From Flagellimonas sp. MMG031 (GTDB lineage Bacteria; Bacteroidota; Bacteroidia; Flavobacteriales; Flavobacteriaceae): 64,000 nt of DNA. A program made the position numbers and the translations under genes. Below, piece after piece: positions 9,077 through 17,273 of this stretch. Numbering within the stretch: position 1 is the first letter of the stretch; the number at the start of each line of letters is the position of its first letter. The DNA is taken from assembly GCF_040112705.1 (NCBI RefSeq), contig NZ_CP157804.1, positions 188,501 to 252,500 on the forward strand, read 5' to 3'. The notes beneath the pieces were generated by a model. That model made no database searches. It was not told the origin of the DNA and saw only the letters and a program-made list of their open reading frames with translations.

Positions 9077-10560
9077 TGGGACTCGCTATTACTTACATCA
9101 TCATTGCTATTTATAGTACGGCCTTACTTTTGATTTTCTTCTACAGTCTTGCCCAGTTGAATCTTTTGATCAACTATCTCGGCTATAAAAAGCGAAACGA
9201 GGAAGCCCCAAAATTCAACCTTCTCGACCCCAAGGAAATTCCATTCGTTACCATTCAGCTTCCTATTTACAACGAGGAATATGTAATGGAGCGTTTGTTG
9301 GACAACATCGCCAAAATAGAATACCCTAAAAGTAAACTGGAAATCCAAGTCTTGGACGACTCTACCGACGATTCTGTGGCCGAAACCGCCCGAAGGGTAC
9401 AAGAGCTTCAGGAAACTGGTCTCGACATACAACATATCCGCCGCGAAAACAGAAAAGGTTTTAAGGCCGGTGCACTAAAAGAAGGATTGGAAATCGCAAA
9501 AGGTGACTTTATCGCCATTTTTGATGCCGACTTTCTCCCAGAATCCGATTGGTTGAAAAAAACCGTTCCTTACTTTAAAGATGAGGAAATCGGTGTGGTT
9601 CAGACCCGCTGGGGGCACATCAACAGAGACTACTCTACCCTAACCCGTATCCAAGCCTTTGCTTTGGATGCCCACTTTACCTTGGAGCAGGTAGGACGAA
9701 ATTCCAAAGGACACTTTATCAACTTTAACGGTACCGCTGGTATTTGGAGAAAACAATGTATCCTCGATGCCGGAAACTGGGAAGGCGATACCTTGACCGA
9801 AGATTTGGATTTGAGCTACCGTGCACAGTTGAAAAACTGGAAGTTTAAATATTTGGAAGATGTGGAAACACCCGCAGAGCTTCCCGTAGTGATCAGTGCC
9901 GCCCGTTCCCAACAGTTCCGTTGGAACAAAGGAGGGGCCGAAAACTTTAGAAAAACGGTGCTTAGCGTTATCACAGCCAAAAACATCCCGTTCAAAACCA
10001 AGTTCCATGGCGTAATGCACTTGTTGAACAGCTCCATGTTCCTTTGTGTTTTTATTGTGGCGCTATTGAGCATTCCCATGCTGTACATCAAAAACACCTA
10101 TGGTCATTTGGGTTGGGTGTTTGAGGTAACCAGCTTCTTTATTTTGAGCACCATCATCCTATTTGTGTGTTATTGGTTCACCTACAAGAGTATACAGGGC
10201 AGTAGTTTTGACAACTTTGTGGATTACATCAAACTCTTTTTTACGTTCTTCTCTGTGGCATTGGGCTTCTCTTTGCACAACACCGTAGCGGTTCTAGAGG
10301 GGCATTTGGGCAAACGAAGTGAATTTGTGAGAACTCCTAAATTCAATATCAACAACCTAACCGATACCTGGAAGGGCAACAAATATTTGACCAACAAATT
10401 GTCGCCCAACATGATTTTGGAGTTTGCTTTGATGATCTATTTCCTTTTTGGAATGTACAGCGCCATACCGTTGAACGACTACGGATTGTTCCCTTTCCAC
10501 CTCATGTTGTTCCTAGGGTTTGGATTCGTGTTCTTTAAATCCTTGACGTCCAAGGCATAA
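9076..10560 (+). CDS. Processive-type family 2 glycosyltransferase, cellulose synthase-like (membrane)
   Basis: 494 residues: an N-terminal transmembrane helix, a large cytoplasmic GT2 domain and four C-terminal membrane segments. Motifs seen are IQLPIYNEEYVMERLL, LDDSTDDS, FDADFLPESDWL (DxD), EDLDLSYRAQ (TED-like catalytic block) and QQFRWNKGG (QxxRW). This arrangement is that of cellulose-synthase-like and glucomannan-synthase-like enzymes. No BcsB or PilZ domain is visible, so it is not a standard cellulose operon. It is coupled to the DPM1-like gene upstream and followed after nine bases by a GT-C type transferase. Confidence 0.88.
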   Translation: MGLAITYIIIAIYSTALLLIFFYSLAQLNLLINYLGYKKRNEEAPKFNLLDPKEIPFVTIQLPIYNEEYVMERLLDNIAKIEYPKSKLEIQVLDDSTDDSVAETARRVQELQETGLDIQHIRRENRKGFKAGALKEGLEIAKGDFIAIFDADFLPESDWLKKTVPYFKDEEIGVVQTRWGHINRDYSTLTRIQAFALDAHFTLEQVGRNSKGHFINFNGTAGIWRKQCILDAGNWEGDTLTEDLDLSYRAQLKNWKFKYLEDVETPAELPVVISAARSQQFRWNKGGAENFRKTVLSVITAKNIPFKTKFHGVMHLLNSSMFLCVFIVALLSIPMLYIKNTYGHLGWVFEVTSFFILSTIILFVCYWFTYKSIQGSSFDNFVDYIKLFFTFFSVALGFSLHNTVAVLEGHLGKRSEFVRTPKFNINNLTDTWKGNKYLTNKLSPNMILEFALMIYFLFGMYSAIPLNDYGLFPFHLMLFLGFGFVFFKSLTSKA

Positions 10561-10569
10561 TCCTGCACC

Positions 10570-11922
10570 ATGCAAGCTTATTGGCGACTGCATAGATATC
10601 CGATACTATTTGCCGTCGCCTGTATTTTGTTTTACTGGAGCTTTGCCTACCATCTGGTACGCACCGATTTTGTAAAGCTCTTTATGCTCTTCGGGGCACT
10701 TTTTTACCTCACCTACAAAATCATCCAGTTCGAAAAATGGAACTTTAAGTTCCTTTTAATTATCGGCATACTTTTTCGGTTGGTGTTTTTGATGGCCGAA
10801 CCGAACCTTTCACAGGATTTCTACCGGTTCCTCTGGGATGGGGAACTGATTAAAAATGGCATCAACCCCTATTTGTACACCCCCGACCAAATTATGGAAC
10901 AAGGGCATGTCACCTTTGCCAACATGAAAGAGCTGCGCGAAGGGATGACCGACCTCAACGCAAGGCACTACAGCAATTATCCACCTGTCAACCAAGTACT
11001 GTTCGCATTGGCATCGGTTTTGGGCGGAGGAAGCATTTTGGGATCAACCATTGCCATGCGATTGATCATAATACTTGCTGACCTGGGCGCACTTTATTTC
11101 GGCAGAAAGTTATTGCAACAACTGAACAAGGCCAACAACTTGGCGTTTTGGTACTTTTTGAATCCCTTGGTCATCATTGAATTGACCGGAAATCTGCATT
11201 TTGAAGGCGTAATGGTGTTCTTCTTTGTGTGGGCGCTTTACCTCATATCCATCAATAAATGGTTATGGGCAACCCCTGTTTATGCCATTTCCATTATGGT
11301 CAAACTAATGCCGCTGTTGTTTTTGCCACTATTTATCAAATACTTCAGATTCAAAAAAAGTGCCGCCTTTTACACCTTAGTCCTTTTAGGATGTACTGCA
11401 TTGTTGTTTCCGTTTTACTCCAATGTATTTATCGATAATTATTCCGAAACCGTTGGGCTTTGGTTCAGTAACTTCGAGTTCAATGCCAGCATATACAATG
11501 TGGTCAAAAAGATAGGAGTCACCTATTTTGAAGCCAAACCTTGGGAACTCATCGACGCTTATGGCTCTTTCATTCAAAAACTGGTCATTGTTATCGTATT
11601 GTTGCTCGCTTTCCTTCGGAAGAATCAAAAAATGGAAAGTCTCATTACCTCAATGGTATTTGCCTTGGCCTGCTATTATTTTCTATCCACCACCGTACAC
11701 CCTTGGTATGTGGTGTTCCTGTTGGGCTTCTCCATTTTCACCGATTATCGATTCCCCCTGCTCTGGTCCTTCACCATAATTCTGAGTTATTACACCTACT
11801 CCAACCCAGACTATACCGAAAATTTAGGGTTGCTGGCGATTGAATACCTATTGGTAATCGGCTTTTTTATTTACGAAATGATAGGTAGTCGCCCTAAAAA
11901 GTTATATTTCTTTAAAAAATAA
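10570..11922 (+). CDS. GT-C fold membrane mannosyl/glycosyltransferase (GT87-like)
   Basis: 450 residues with about ten to twelve hydrophobic segments and few soluble parts, typical of polyprenyl-phosphate-sugar dependent GT-C enzymes. The first loop carries LSQDFYRFLWDGELIKNGINPYLYTP, which places acidic residues where GT-C enzymes have their catalytic Asp, followed by HYSNYPPVNQ. A later loop holds HFEGVMVFF. It begins nine bases after the cellulose synthase-like gene and probably uses the lipid-linked sugar made by the DPM1-like enzyme. The family is supported; the sugar is not known. Confidence 0.8.
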   Translation: MQAYWRLHRYPILFAVACILFYWSFAYHLVRTDFVKLFMLFGALFYLTYKIIQFEKWNFKFLLIIGILFRLVFLMAEPNLSQDFYRFLWDGELIKNGINPYLYTPDQIMEQGHVTFANMKELREGMTDLNARHYSNYPPVNQVLFALASVLGGGSILGSTIAMRLIIILADLGALYFGRKLLQQLNKANNLAFWYFLNPLVIIELTGNLHFEGVMVFFFVWALYLISINKWLWATPVYAISIMVKLMPLLFLPLFIKYFRFKKSAAFYTLVLLGCTALLFPFYSNVFIDNYSETVGLWFSNFEFNASIYNVVKKIGVTYFEAKPWELIDAYGSFIQKLVIVIVLLLAFLRKNQKMESLITSMVFALACYYFLSTTVHPWYVVFLLGFSIFTDYRFPLLWSFTIILSYYTYSNPDYTENLGLLAIEYLLVIGFFIYEMIGSRPKKLYFFKK

Positions 11923-11953
11923 CATCAATTCTAGCACAGTTCGAATTAATTTG

Positions 11954-12120
11954 TACTTTAGTCCCGTAATGAAAGGACAAGAGTACATATTAACTTCGTT
12001 GAGCATCGCTGCTCCCATTAGTCCATTTACACCCCGCCGTCGTCGCCCGTAAGGGTGAATCATATCTATTGGAAATAGGTGAGTCCATTTCCGCACAACT
12101 TCCAAAATACTTTTTTCAAT
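11954..12120 (+). promoter_or_regulatory. Candidate arginine attenuator: weak -7 box, leader peptide, alternative hairpins, T-run
   Basis: A TAnnTTTG-like box (TACTTTAG, 11954-11961, one mismatch) lies just before a short ORF with four Arg codons. After its stop codon three overlapping helices can form: CTATT/AATAG (12066-12078), GGAAAT/ATTTCC (12071-12092) and TTGGAA/TTCCAA (12069-12105). The last is followed by AATAC and six Ts (12111-12116). They share the segment 12069-12078 and so exclude each other, as expected for attenuation. The helices are short, and which one is terminator or antiterminator is inference. Confidence 0.55.
11969..12052 (+). CDS. Arginine-rich leader peptide of the arg operon (27 residues)
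   Basis: A short ORF beginning ATG AAA GGA at 11969 and ending TAA at 12050-12052. Its C terminus reads TPRRRRP: four consecutive Arg codons (CGC CGT CGT CGC, 12035-12046) directly before the last residue and the stop. The next gene, 91 bases downstream, starts a full arginine biosynthesis operon. Ribosome stalling at these codons when charged tRNA-Arg is scarce would let the downstream helices control readthrough. A run of four Arg codons at this exact place is unlikely by chance. Function is inferred, not shown. Confidence 0.7.
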   Translation: MKGQEYILTSLSIAAPISPFTPRRRRP

Positions 12121-12142
12121 TTTTATAGATCAATCGCTTGCA

Positions 12143-12757
12143 ATGGAAATTATTGTTGCTAACGAATCACATTTTAAATACGCACAAATCATTAGTGATA
12201 CCATTACCGAATCCGCCAAGGTTCGCGGAACGGGTATCGCCAGACGTACGCCCGAGTACATCATAAAGCGTTTGCAGAACGGAAATGCCATCATTGCTTT
12301 GGACGGGGATAAATTTGCCGGCTTTTGCTATATCGAAGTCTGGGGAAATAAAGACTTTGTGGCCAATTCCGGTTTGATCGTGCATCCCGATTATAGAAAT
12401 CAAGGGCTTGCCAAGCAAATCAAAAAAGCCGTTTTTGACCTATCACGGAAAAAATTCCCCGATGCCAAAATTTTTGGTATTACCACCGGGCTGGCCGTGA
12501 TGAAAATGAACTACGAGCTGGGCTACAAACCCGTAACCTTTTCCGAACTTACGGATGATCCCGAATTCTGGAAGGGGTGCCAAACCTGTAAGAACTTTGA
12601 TATTTTGACCCGTACCGAAAAGAAAATGTGCCTCTGTACAGGCATGTTGTACGACCCAAAATCAAAAAAACAAGAACCTGAAAAAATCAATAAAAAAGCG
12701 TTCCAACGACTAAAAAGCATCAAGGAACACCTCTTTTTAAAAAAGAAAGATAATTAA
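12143..12757 (+). CDS. GNAT acyltransferase, probable N-acylglutamate synthase of arginine biosynthesis
   Basis: 204 residues with a GNAT core: strand FAGFCYIEVWG, then SGLIVHPDYRNQGLAKQIKKA, whose RNQGLA is the acyl-CoA pyrophosphate loop. After it comes FGITTGLAVMKMNYELGYKPV. A C-terminal Cys cluster (GCQTCKNFDI then KKMCLCTGM) follows, which could bind metal. No classical argA or argJ is present in the operon, so as its first gene this is the natural candidate for acylating glutamate. Because the carbamoyltransferase looks succinyl-specific, the acyl donor may be succinyl-CoA. The GNAT family is certain; the reaction is inferred from position. Confidence 0.7.
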   Translation: MEIIVANESHFKYAQIISDTITESAKVRGTGIARRTPEYIIKRLQNGNAIIALDGDKFAGFCYIEVWGNKDFVANSGLIVHPDYRNQGLAKQIKKAVFDLSRKKFPDAKIFGITTGLAVMKMNYELGYKPVTFSELTDDPEFWKGCQTCKNFDILTRTEKKMCLCTGMLYDPKSKKQEPEKINKKAFQRLKSIKEHLFLKKKDN

Positions 12758-12788
12758 ACTGTCTGTTCGATCTAACATGCAGAACCTG

Positions 12789-12861
12789 GGTTGAGTGAGG
12801 GGTCGAACCATCAAGAATATAAGAACTAAGACATAAAATGGATTCCTGCCTTCGCAGGAAT
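12789..12861 (+). repeat. Two-hairpin interspersed repeat, copy 1 (before argG)
   Basis: First part: a degenerate GAGCGnAGTCGA-type hairpin with ends GGTT and AACC (12789-12809). Second part: a perfect 8-bp stem ATTCCTGC-CTTC-GCAGGAAT (12842-12861) followed by TGACAAA. The stem ends 17 nucleotides before the argG ATG. Compared with the other copies the stem differs by paired changes, so pairing is conserved. Confidence 0.8.
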
Positions 12862-12878
12862 GACAAACTAAAAGAACA

Positions 12879-14066
12879 ATGGAAAAATTAGTTTTAGCCT
12901 ACAGTGGCGGATTGGACACTTCATACTGTGCCAAGTACCTATCGCAAGAAGAAGGCTTTGAAGTACATGCCGTAAGTGTGAACACTGGAGGTTTCAGTGA
13001 AGCAGAAATCAAGGAAATCGAAGAAAAAGCCCTCGCTTTGGGAGCAACCAGCTACACTTCCATAGATGCCGTTACCACGTTCTACGAAAAAGTGGTCAAA
13101 TATCTCATCTTTGGCAATGTGCTCCGAAACAATACCTATCCCCTTTCCGTAAGTGCGGAGCGTATCGTACAGGCCATAGAAATTGTAAACCATGCCAAAA
13201 AACTAGGTGCCAAATACATTGCCCATGGCAGTACCGGTGCAGGCAATGACCAAGTTAGATTTGATATGATCTTTCAAATCCTGGCGCCAGAAATCAAGAT
13301 CATCACCCCGATCAGGGACAAAAAATTGGCACGAGAGGAAGAAATCAACTACCTACAACAAAATGGTATCGACTACTCTTGGGAAAAGGCCAAGTACTCT
13401 GTGAACCGAGGTTTGTGGGGGACATCCGTTGGAGGAGATGAAACCCTTACCTCCCACTTATCCCTGCCCGAAAGTGCCTATCCGAGCCAATTGGAAAAGG
13501 AACTGCCAAAAGGATTAAAACTGACCTTTAAAAAAGGGGAGTTGGTAGCCTTGGACGGGGAGGAAGACACTCCTGTGGCCAATATCGAGAAATTGTCTGC
13601 CATCGCCTCCAAATACGCTATTGGCAGGGACATCCACGTTGGCGACACCATTATTGGGATCAAAGGAAGGGTTGGGTTTGAAGCAGCCGCACCATTGATC
13701 ATCATTAAAGCGCACCATCTACTGGAAAAACACACTTTGAGCAAATGGCAGCAATACCAGAAAGAACAAATGGGCAACTTTTATGGAATGCTATTGCACG
13801 AAGGAAATTACTTGGACGAAGTAATGCGAAACATCGAAGCCTTTTTGACCGACACCCAGAAACACGTTTCGGGAGATGTTTTCGTGACCTTGCATCCCTA
13901 TCGATTTGAATTGAACGGCATCACTTCCCCCCACGATTTGATGAACGCTTCCTTTGGAAGCTATGGTGAAATGAACAAGGGCTGGAACGCCGACGATGCC
14001 AAGGGCTTCATCAAAATTTTGTCCAACTCCGGGAAAATTGCAAACCACGTAAACAATGAAATTTAA
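12879..14066 (+). CDS. argG: Argininosuccinate synthase
   Basis: 395 residues. The ATP-binding loop LVLAYSGGLDTSYCAKYL is at the N terminus, followed by EVHAVSVNTGG, and AKYIAHGSTGAGNDQVRFD carries the citrulline/aspartate binding block. It joins citrulline and aspartate with ATP to give argininosuccinate, the penultimate step of arginine synthesis, in the cytoplasm. Length and motifs are normal for the family. It is the second gene of the operon, 121 bp after the GNAT gene, with a two-hairpin repeat in the gap. No defect is seen. Confidence 0.96.
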   Translation: MEKLVLAYSGGLDTSYCAKYLSQEEGFEVHAVSVNTGGFSEAEIKEIEEKALALGATSYTSIDAVTTFYEKVVKYLIFGNVLRNNTYPLSVSAERIVQAIEIVNHAKKLGAKYIAHGSTGAGNDQVRFDMIFQILAPEIKIITPIRDKKLAREEEINYLQQNGIDYSWEKAKYSVNRGLWGTSVGGDETLTSHLSLPESAYPSQLEKELPKGLKLTFKKGELVALDGEEDTPVANIEKLSAIASKYAIGRDIHVGDTIIGIKGRVGFEAAAPLIIIKAHHLLEKHTLSKWQQYQKEQMGNFYGMLLHEGNYLDEVMRNIEAFLTDTQKHVSGDVFVTLHPYRFELNGITSPHDLMNASFGSYGEMNKGWNADDAKGFIKILSNSGKIANHVNNEI

Positions 14067-14075
14067 AAGCCGTTA

Positions 14076-14134
14076 ACTTGAGCGGAGTCGAAGGTAGAGA
14101 CCTAGTTGGATAAGATTCCCGCCTTCGCGGGAAT
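14076..14134 (+). repeat. Two-hairpin interspersed repeat, copy 2 (argG-argC gap)
   Basis: The GAGCGGAGTCGA core (14080-14091) is flanked by ACTT and AGGT arms. It is followed by a perfect stem ATTCCCGC-CTTC-GCGGGAAT (14115-14134), then TGACAAA. The argC ATG begins 15 nucleotides after the stem. The element fills most of this 83-bp gap. Confidence 0.85.
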
Positions 14135-14149
14135 GACAAAATTAAAATT

Positions 14150-15124
14150 ATGATAAAAGTAGGAATCATAGGAGGGTCGGGGTACACCGGCGGGGAACTG
14201 ATCAGATTGTTGCTCAACCATCCTGAGGCAGAAATCGACTTTGTGTTCAGCACCACCCGAGCGGGCAAATCGATTACTTCGGCCCATCAAGATTTGCTGG
14301 GGCAAACGGAATTGAAGTTTTCAGGAGAAATAAATCCAGATGTGGATGTAGTTTTTCTTTGTTTGGGACACGGCAATTCGACCTCATTTTTGAACGAGAA
14401 CAAATTTTCGGCATCAACAAAAATCATCGACCTCAGCAATGATTTTAGATTGCAGGGAGATTCCATGTTCAATGGGCAACGGTTCATTTACGGACTTCCC
14501 GAATTGAACACGTCCGCGATCCAAGCTGCAGAAGCCATTGCCAATCCCGGTTGTTTTGCCACCGCTATCCAATTGGCCCTATTGCCTTTGGCAAAAGCAG
14601 GGTTGTTGGGCAATGATGTCCATATCAACGCCGTTACGGGCAGCACCGGCGCTGGGGTCGGTCTTTCGGACACTTCCCATTTTAGCTGGAGGAACAATAA
14701 CGTATCTTGGTACAAACCTTTTACGCATCAACATTTGGGAGAAATTGGAGAAAGCTTGAATTCCTACGGGAATTCTGTGGGCAAATTGATGTTCTTGCCA
14801 AATCGCGGCAACTTCACCCGAGGGATTTTGGCCACCGCCTATACCCATTTTGATGGCACCTTGGAGGAAGCGAAACAATTGTACAGCGATTTTTATAAGT
14901 ATGCTGCTTTTACACACCTATCGGATGAAGAATTGCATTTGAAGCAAGTCGTGAACACCAACCAGTGCCACATCCACTTGCATAAGCACGATGACTTGCT
15001 CTTGGTGACATCGGCCATCGACAATTTATTGAAGGGAGCATCGGGACAAGCGGTTCAAAACATGAATTTGATGTTCGGATTTCCTGAGACAACAGGCCTG
15101 TTGTTGAAGGCAGGAGTATTTTAA
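14150..15124 (+). CDS. argC: N-acetyl-gamma-glutamyl-phosphate reductase (acyl specificity open)
   Basis: 324 residues. It has the Rossmann motif VGIIGGSGYTGGELIRLL, the catalytic-Cys block ANPGCFATAIQL, NAVTGSTGAGV and the late conserved HxH region (CHIHLHKHDD). It reduces N-acylglutamyl-5-phosphate to the semialdehyde using NADPH, the third arginine step. The length is that of the short ArgC type. It sits between two interspersed repeats in the operon. The acyl group could be succinyl rather than acetyl, given the carbamoyltransferase in this operon; the sequence of ArgC itself does not settle this. Confidence 0.95.
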   Translation: MIKVGIIGGSGYTGGELIRLLLNHPEAEIDFVFSTTRAGKSITSAHQDLLGQTELKFSGEINPDVDVVFLCLGHGNSTSFLNENKFSASTKIIDLSNDFRLQGDSMFNGQRFIYGLPELNTSAIQAAEAIANPGCFATAIQLALLPLAKAGLLGNDVHINAVTGSTGAGVGLSDTSHFSWRNNNVSWYKPFTHQHLGEIGESLNSYGNSVGKLMFLPNRGNFTRGILATAYTHFDGTLEEAKQLYSDFYKYAAFTHLSDEELHLKQVVNTNQCHIHLHKHDDLLLVTSAIDNLLKGASGQAVQNMNLMFGFPETTGLLLKAGVF

Positions 15125-15129
15125 TATGG

Positions 15130-15186
15130 GTGCCCTGAGCGTAGTCGAAGGGCACAATCAAATCAGATTTCCGTCTACACGGAAAT
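15130..15186 (+). repeat. Two-hairpin interspersed repeat, copy 3 (argC-proC gap)
   Basis: A 7-bp stem GTGCCCT/AGGGCAC encloses the core GAGCGTAGTCGA (15130-15155). A second perfect stem ATTTCCGT-CTAC-ACGGAAAT (15167-15186) follows. The stem differs from the other copies by paired substitutions. It ends over an ATG at 15185, which is why the next ATG (15203) is preferred as the proC start. Confidence 0.85.
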
Positions 15187-15202
15187 GATAAAAAAGAGAA
15201 TC

Positions 15203-15997
15203 ATGAAAATAGCCATCATAGGAGCAGGGAATTTGGGATTGGCCATTGCCAAGGGCATTTTGCATAGCAATGGAGCCACCACCATGTACCTCACCAAACG
15301 GAATACGAAATCCATTCAGGAATTTGAAAAGTATGGAATCGTAACCGTAACCTCGGACAACCAAGAAGCCGTAAAAAATTCAGATATCCTGATTTTCGCG
15401 GTGCAACCCGGTCAATTTGTTTCTATTTTGAAAGAGACCAAGGACCTTCTGACCGAAAAACATGTAATCATAAGCACCATTACAGGTTTCCGTATTCCCA
15501 AAATAGAGGAAATCATCGGTTCGGATAAATTTATCATCCGAAGCATGCCCAATACCGCTATTTCAGTAGGTAAATCCATGACCTGTATTTGCAGCAACGA
15601 ACTGGGCAAAAAACGGATTGATTTGGCAAAGGCCATTTTTAACCGAATGGGCCACACCATGGAAATTCCGGAAGACCAAATGCAAGCGGCAACGGTCATC
15701 TGTGCCAGTGGCATCGCTTTTTGGATGCGTTTGATTCGAGCCACAACACAAGGAGCCATTCAATTAGGTTTTGATGCAAAAGAAGCCCAAGAGCTGGCCA
15801 TGCACACCTGCAATGGGGCTGCCAGTTTGTTGATTGAATCCGGTAGCCATCCTGAAGAAGAAATCGATCGGGTGACCACACCAAAGGGATGCACCATTGA
15901 AGGTTTGAACGAAATGGAGCATCAAGGTTTGAGCTCATCCTTGATCAGGGGAATTGTATCCTCGTTTGAGAAAATAAGTGAAATCAGAAAAGGATAA
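15203..15997 (+). CDS. proC: Pyrroline-5-carboxylate reductase
   Basis: 264 residues from the ATG at 15203. The upstream ATG at 15185 lies inside the interspersed repeat and would only add MIKKRI. The N-terminal NAD(P) motif is MKIAIIGAGNLGLAIAKG. VQPG, RSMPNTAISVGKSM and the C-terminal block GVTTPKGCTIEGLNEME-like region (here RVTTPKGCTIEGLNEME) define P5C reductases. It makes proline from pyrroline-5-carboxylate with NAD(P)H. Its place inside an arginine operon ties the two glutamate-derived pathways to one transcript. An alternative role on another cyclic imine cannot be excluded. Confidence 0.92.
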   Translation: MKIAIIGAGNLGLAIAKGILHSNGATTMYLTKRNTKSIQEFEKYGIVTVTSDNQEAVKNSDILIFAVQPGQFVSILKETKDLLTEKHVIISTITGFRIPKIEEIIGSDKFIIRSMPNTAISVGKSMTCICSNELGKKRIDLAKAIFNRMGHTMEIPEDQMQAATVICASGIAFWMRLIRATTQGAIQLGFDAKEAQELAMHTCNGAASLLIESGSHPEEEIDRVTTPKGCTIEGLNEMEHQGLSSSLIRGIVSSFEKISEIRKG

Positions 15998-16001
15998 AAA
16001 G

Positions 16002-16114
16002 AAAGGTCGAGCTGTCATATCGTGCGGAGTCGAGATGCGAGACCTTTATTGAACAAAAACATAAAAACACCTCTCGCCTGACTGTCTGCCGTAGGTGGGC
16101 ACTCGGGGTGACAA
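16002..16114 (+). repeat. Interspersed palindromic repeat, variant copy 4 (proC-argD gap)
   Basis: Perfect arms AAAGGTC (16002-16008) and GACCTTT (16041-16047) enclose a smaller palindrome with core GTGCGGAGTCGA (16022-16033). A second, different G/C-rich stretch follows (16072-16108), ending GGTGACAAG. As in the other copies, the TGACAA end is 16 nucleotides before the next start codon. The second module differs in sequence from the ATTCCCGC type. Confidence 0.7.
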
Positions 16115-16124
16115 GTAAAAGATT

Positions 16125-17273
16125 ATGAAACTATTCGACGTATATCCACTGTACAACGTTACTCCAGTGAAAGCCAAGGGCATAGAAGTCTGGGACGAGA
16201 AAGGGGAAAAATATTTGGATTTTTATGGCGGCCACGCCGTAATTTCAATCGGACATACCCATCCGCATTACGTAAAGCGAATAAAGGAGCAACTGGAACA
16301 GATGGCGTTCTACAGCAATTCGGTCCAAAATCCACTTCAGCAGGCATTGGCCGAAAAGTTGGGCCAAATGTCAGGATGCGAAGATTACGACCTATTTATG
16401 TGCAATTCTGGGGCCGAAGCCAACGAAAACGCACTGAAAATGGCCTCGTTCCACACTGGAAAATCAAAAGTAATTGCCTTTACCAATAGTTTTCACGGAA
16501 GGACCTCGGCTGCCGTTGCTGCAACGGACAATCCGAGCATTAATGCGCCCATCAACAAACAGCAAGAGGTCACTTTTTTGCCCTTGAACGATGTTGATGC
16601 CTTTGAAAACGCCATTGAAAATGATTCATACTGTGCCGTTATCATAGAAGCTATTCAAGGCGTTGGTGGTTTGGATGAACCGACTACCGAATTTTTCCAG
16701 TTCATCGCCAAAAAATGTAAAGCGCATAACATCGTATTGATTGCCGATGAAGTACAGTCCGGTTACGGACGAAGTGGTAAGTTCTTCGCTTTTCAGCACC
16801 ATTTGGACACTGAGCGGAGTCGAGGTGTACAACCCGACATTATTTCGATTGCCAAGGGTATGGGCAATGGTTTTCCAGTTGGTGGTATTTTGATCCACGA
16901 ATCCTTTAAACCCTCCTATGGACTTTTGGGCACCACCTTTGGAGGCAACCATTTGGCGTGTGCGGCGAGCTTGGCCGTGTTGGAAGTGCTAGAGGATGAA
17001 AATTTGATGGCCAATGCAGCAAAACTTGGTTCGTATTTCAAAGAAAAAGCAGCGGAGATACCAGAAATCAAAAAGGTAAAAGGTAGAGGACTTATGATTG
17101 GATTAGAGTTTGATTTTGAGGTGGCGGACCTCCGCAAAAAAATGATTTTGGAGCAACACATGTTCACAGGAAGCGCCAAAAACAAGAAATTGTTGCGATT
17201 CCTGCCTGCGTTGAACATCACCAAAGAAGATATAGACTTATTTTTTGAAGCCCTCAAAAAAGCATTATCATGA
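16125..17273 (+). CDS. argD: N-acylornithine aminotransferase (class III PLP enzyme)
   Basis: 382 residues. Family blocks seen are FYGGHAVISIGHTHP, NSGAEANENALKMA, NSFHGRT, IADEVQSGYGRSGKFFAF and the PLP-lysine region DIISIAKGMGNGFPVGG. It moves an amino group from glutamate to the N-acylglutamate semialdehyde. Between FAFQHH and VQPDII there are about seven extra residues (LDTERSR plus a Gly), encoded by an in-frame copy of the operon's interspersed repeat (16807-16828). The insertion is at a surface turn before the lysine block and probably tolerated. The gene overlaps argF' by ATGA at 17270. Confidence 0.94.
   Translation: MKLFDVYPLYNVTPVKAKGIEVWDEKGEKYLDFYGGHAVISIGHTHPHYVKRIKEQLEQMAFYSNSVQNPLQQALAEKLGQMSGCEDYDLFMCNSGAEANENALKMASFHTGKSKVIAFTNSFHGRTSAAVAATDNPSINAPINKQQEVTFLPLNDVDAFENAIENDSYCAVIIEAIQGVGGLDEPTTEFFQFIAKKCKAHNIVLIADEVQSGYGRSGKFFAFQHHLDTERSRGVQPDIISIAKGMGNGFPVGGILIHESFKPSYGLLGTTFGGNHLACAASLAVLEVLEDENLMANAAKLGSYFKEKAAEIPEIKKVKGRGLMIGLEFDFEVADLRKKMILEQHMFTGSAKNKKLLRFLPALNITKEDIDLFFEALKKALS
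16807..16828 (+). repeat. Interspersed repeat core inside the argD coding sequence
   Basis: Arms ACACT (16807-16811) and GGTGT (16824-16828) enclose GAGCGGAGTCGA, the same core as in the intergenic copies at 14080, 15137 and 20820 and in the same orientation. It is in frame and codes for the extra residues LDTERSRG relative to the usual ArgD pattern. No second hairpin follows it. Confidence 0.85.

Noticed and set aside
15185..15202. ATG at 15185 as start of proC
   Set aside because: It overlaps the end of an interspersed hairpin; the ATG at 15203 begins exactly at the conserved NAD(P)-binding strand.
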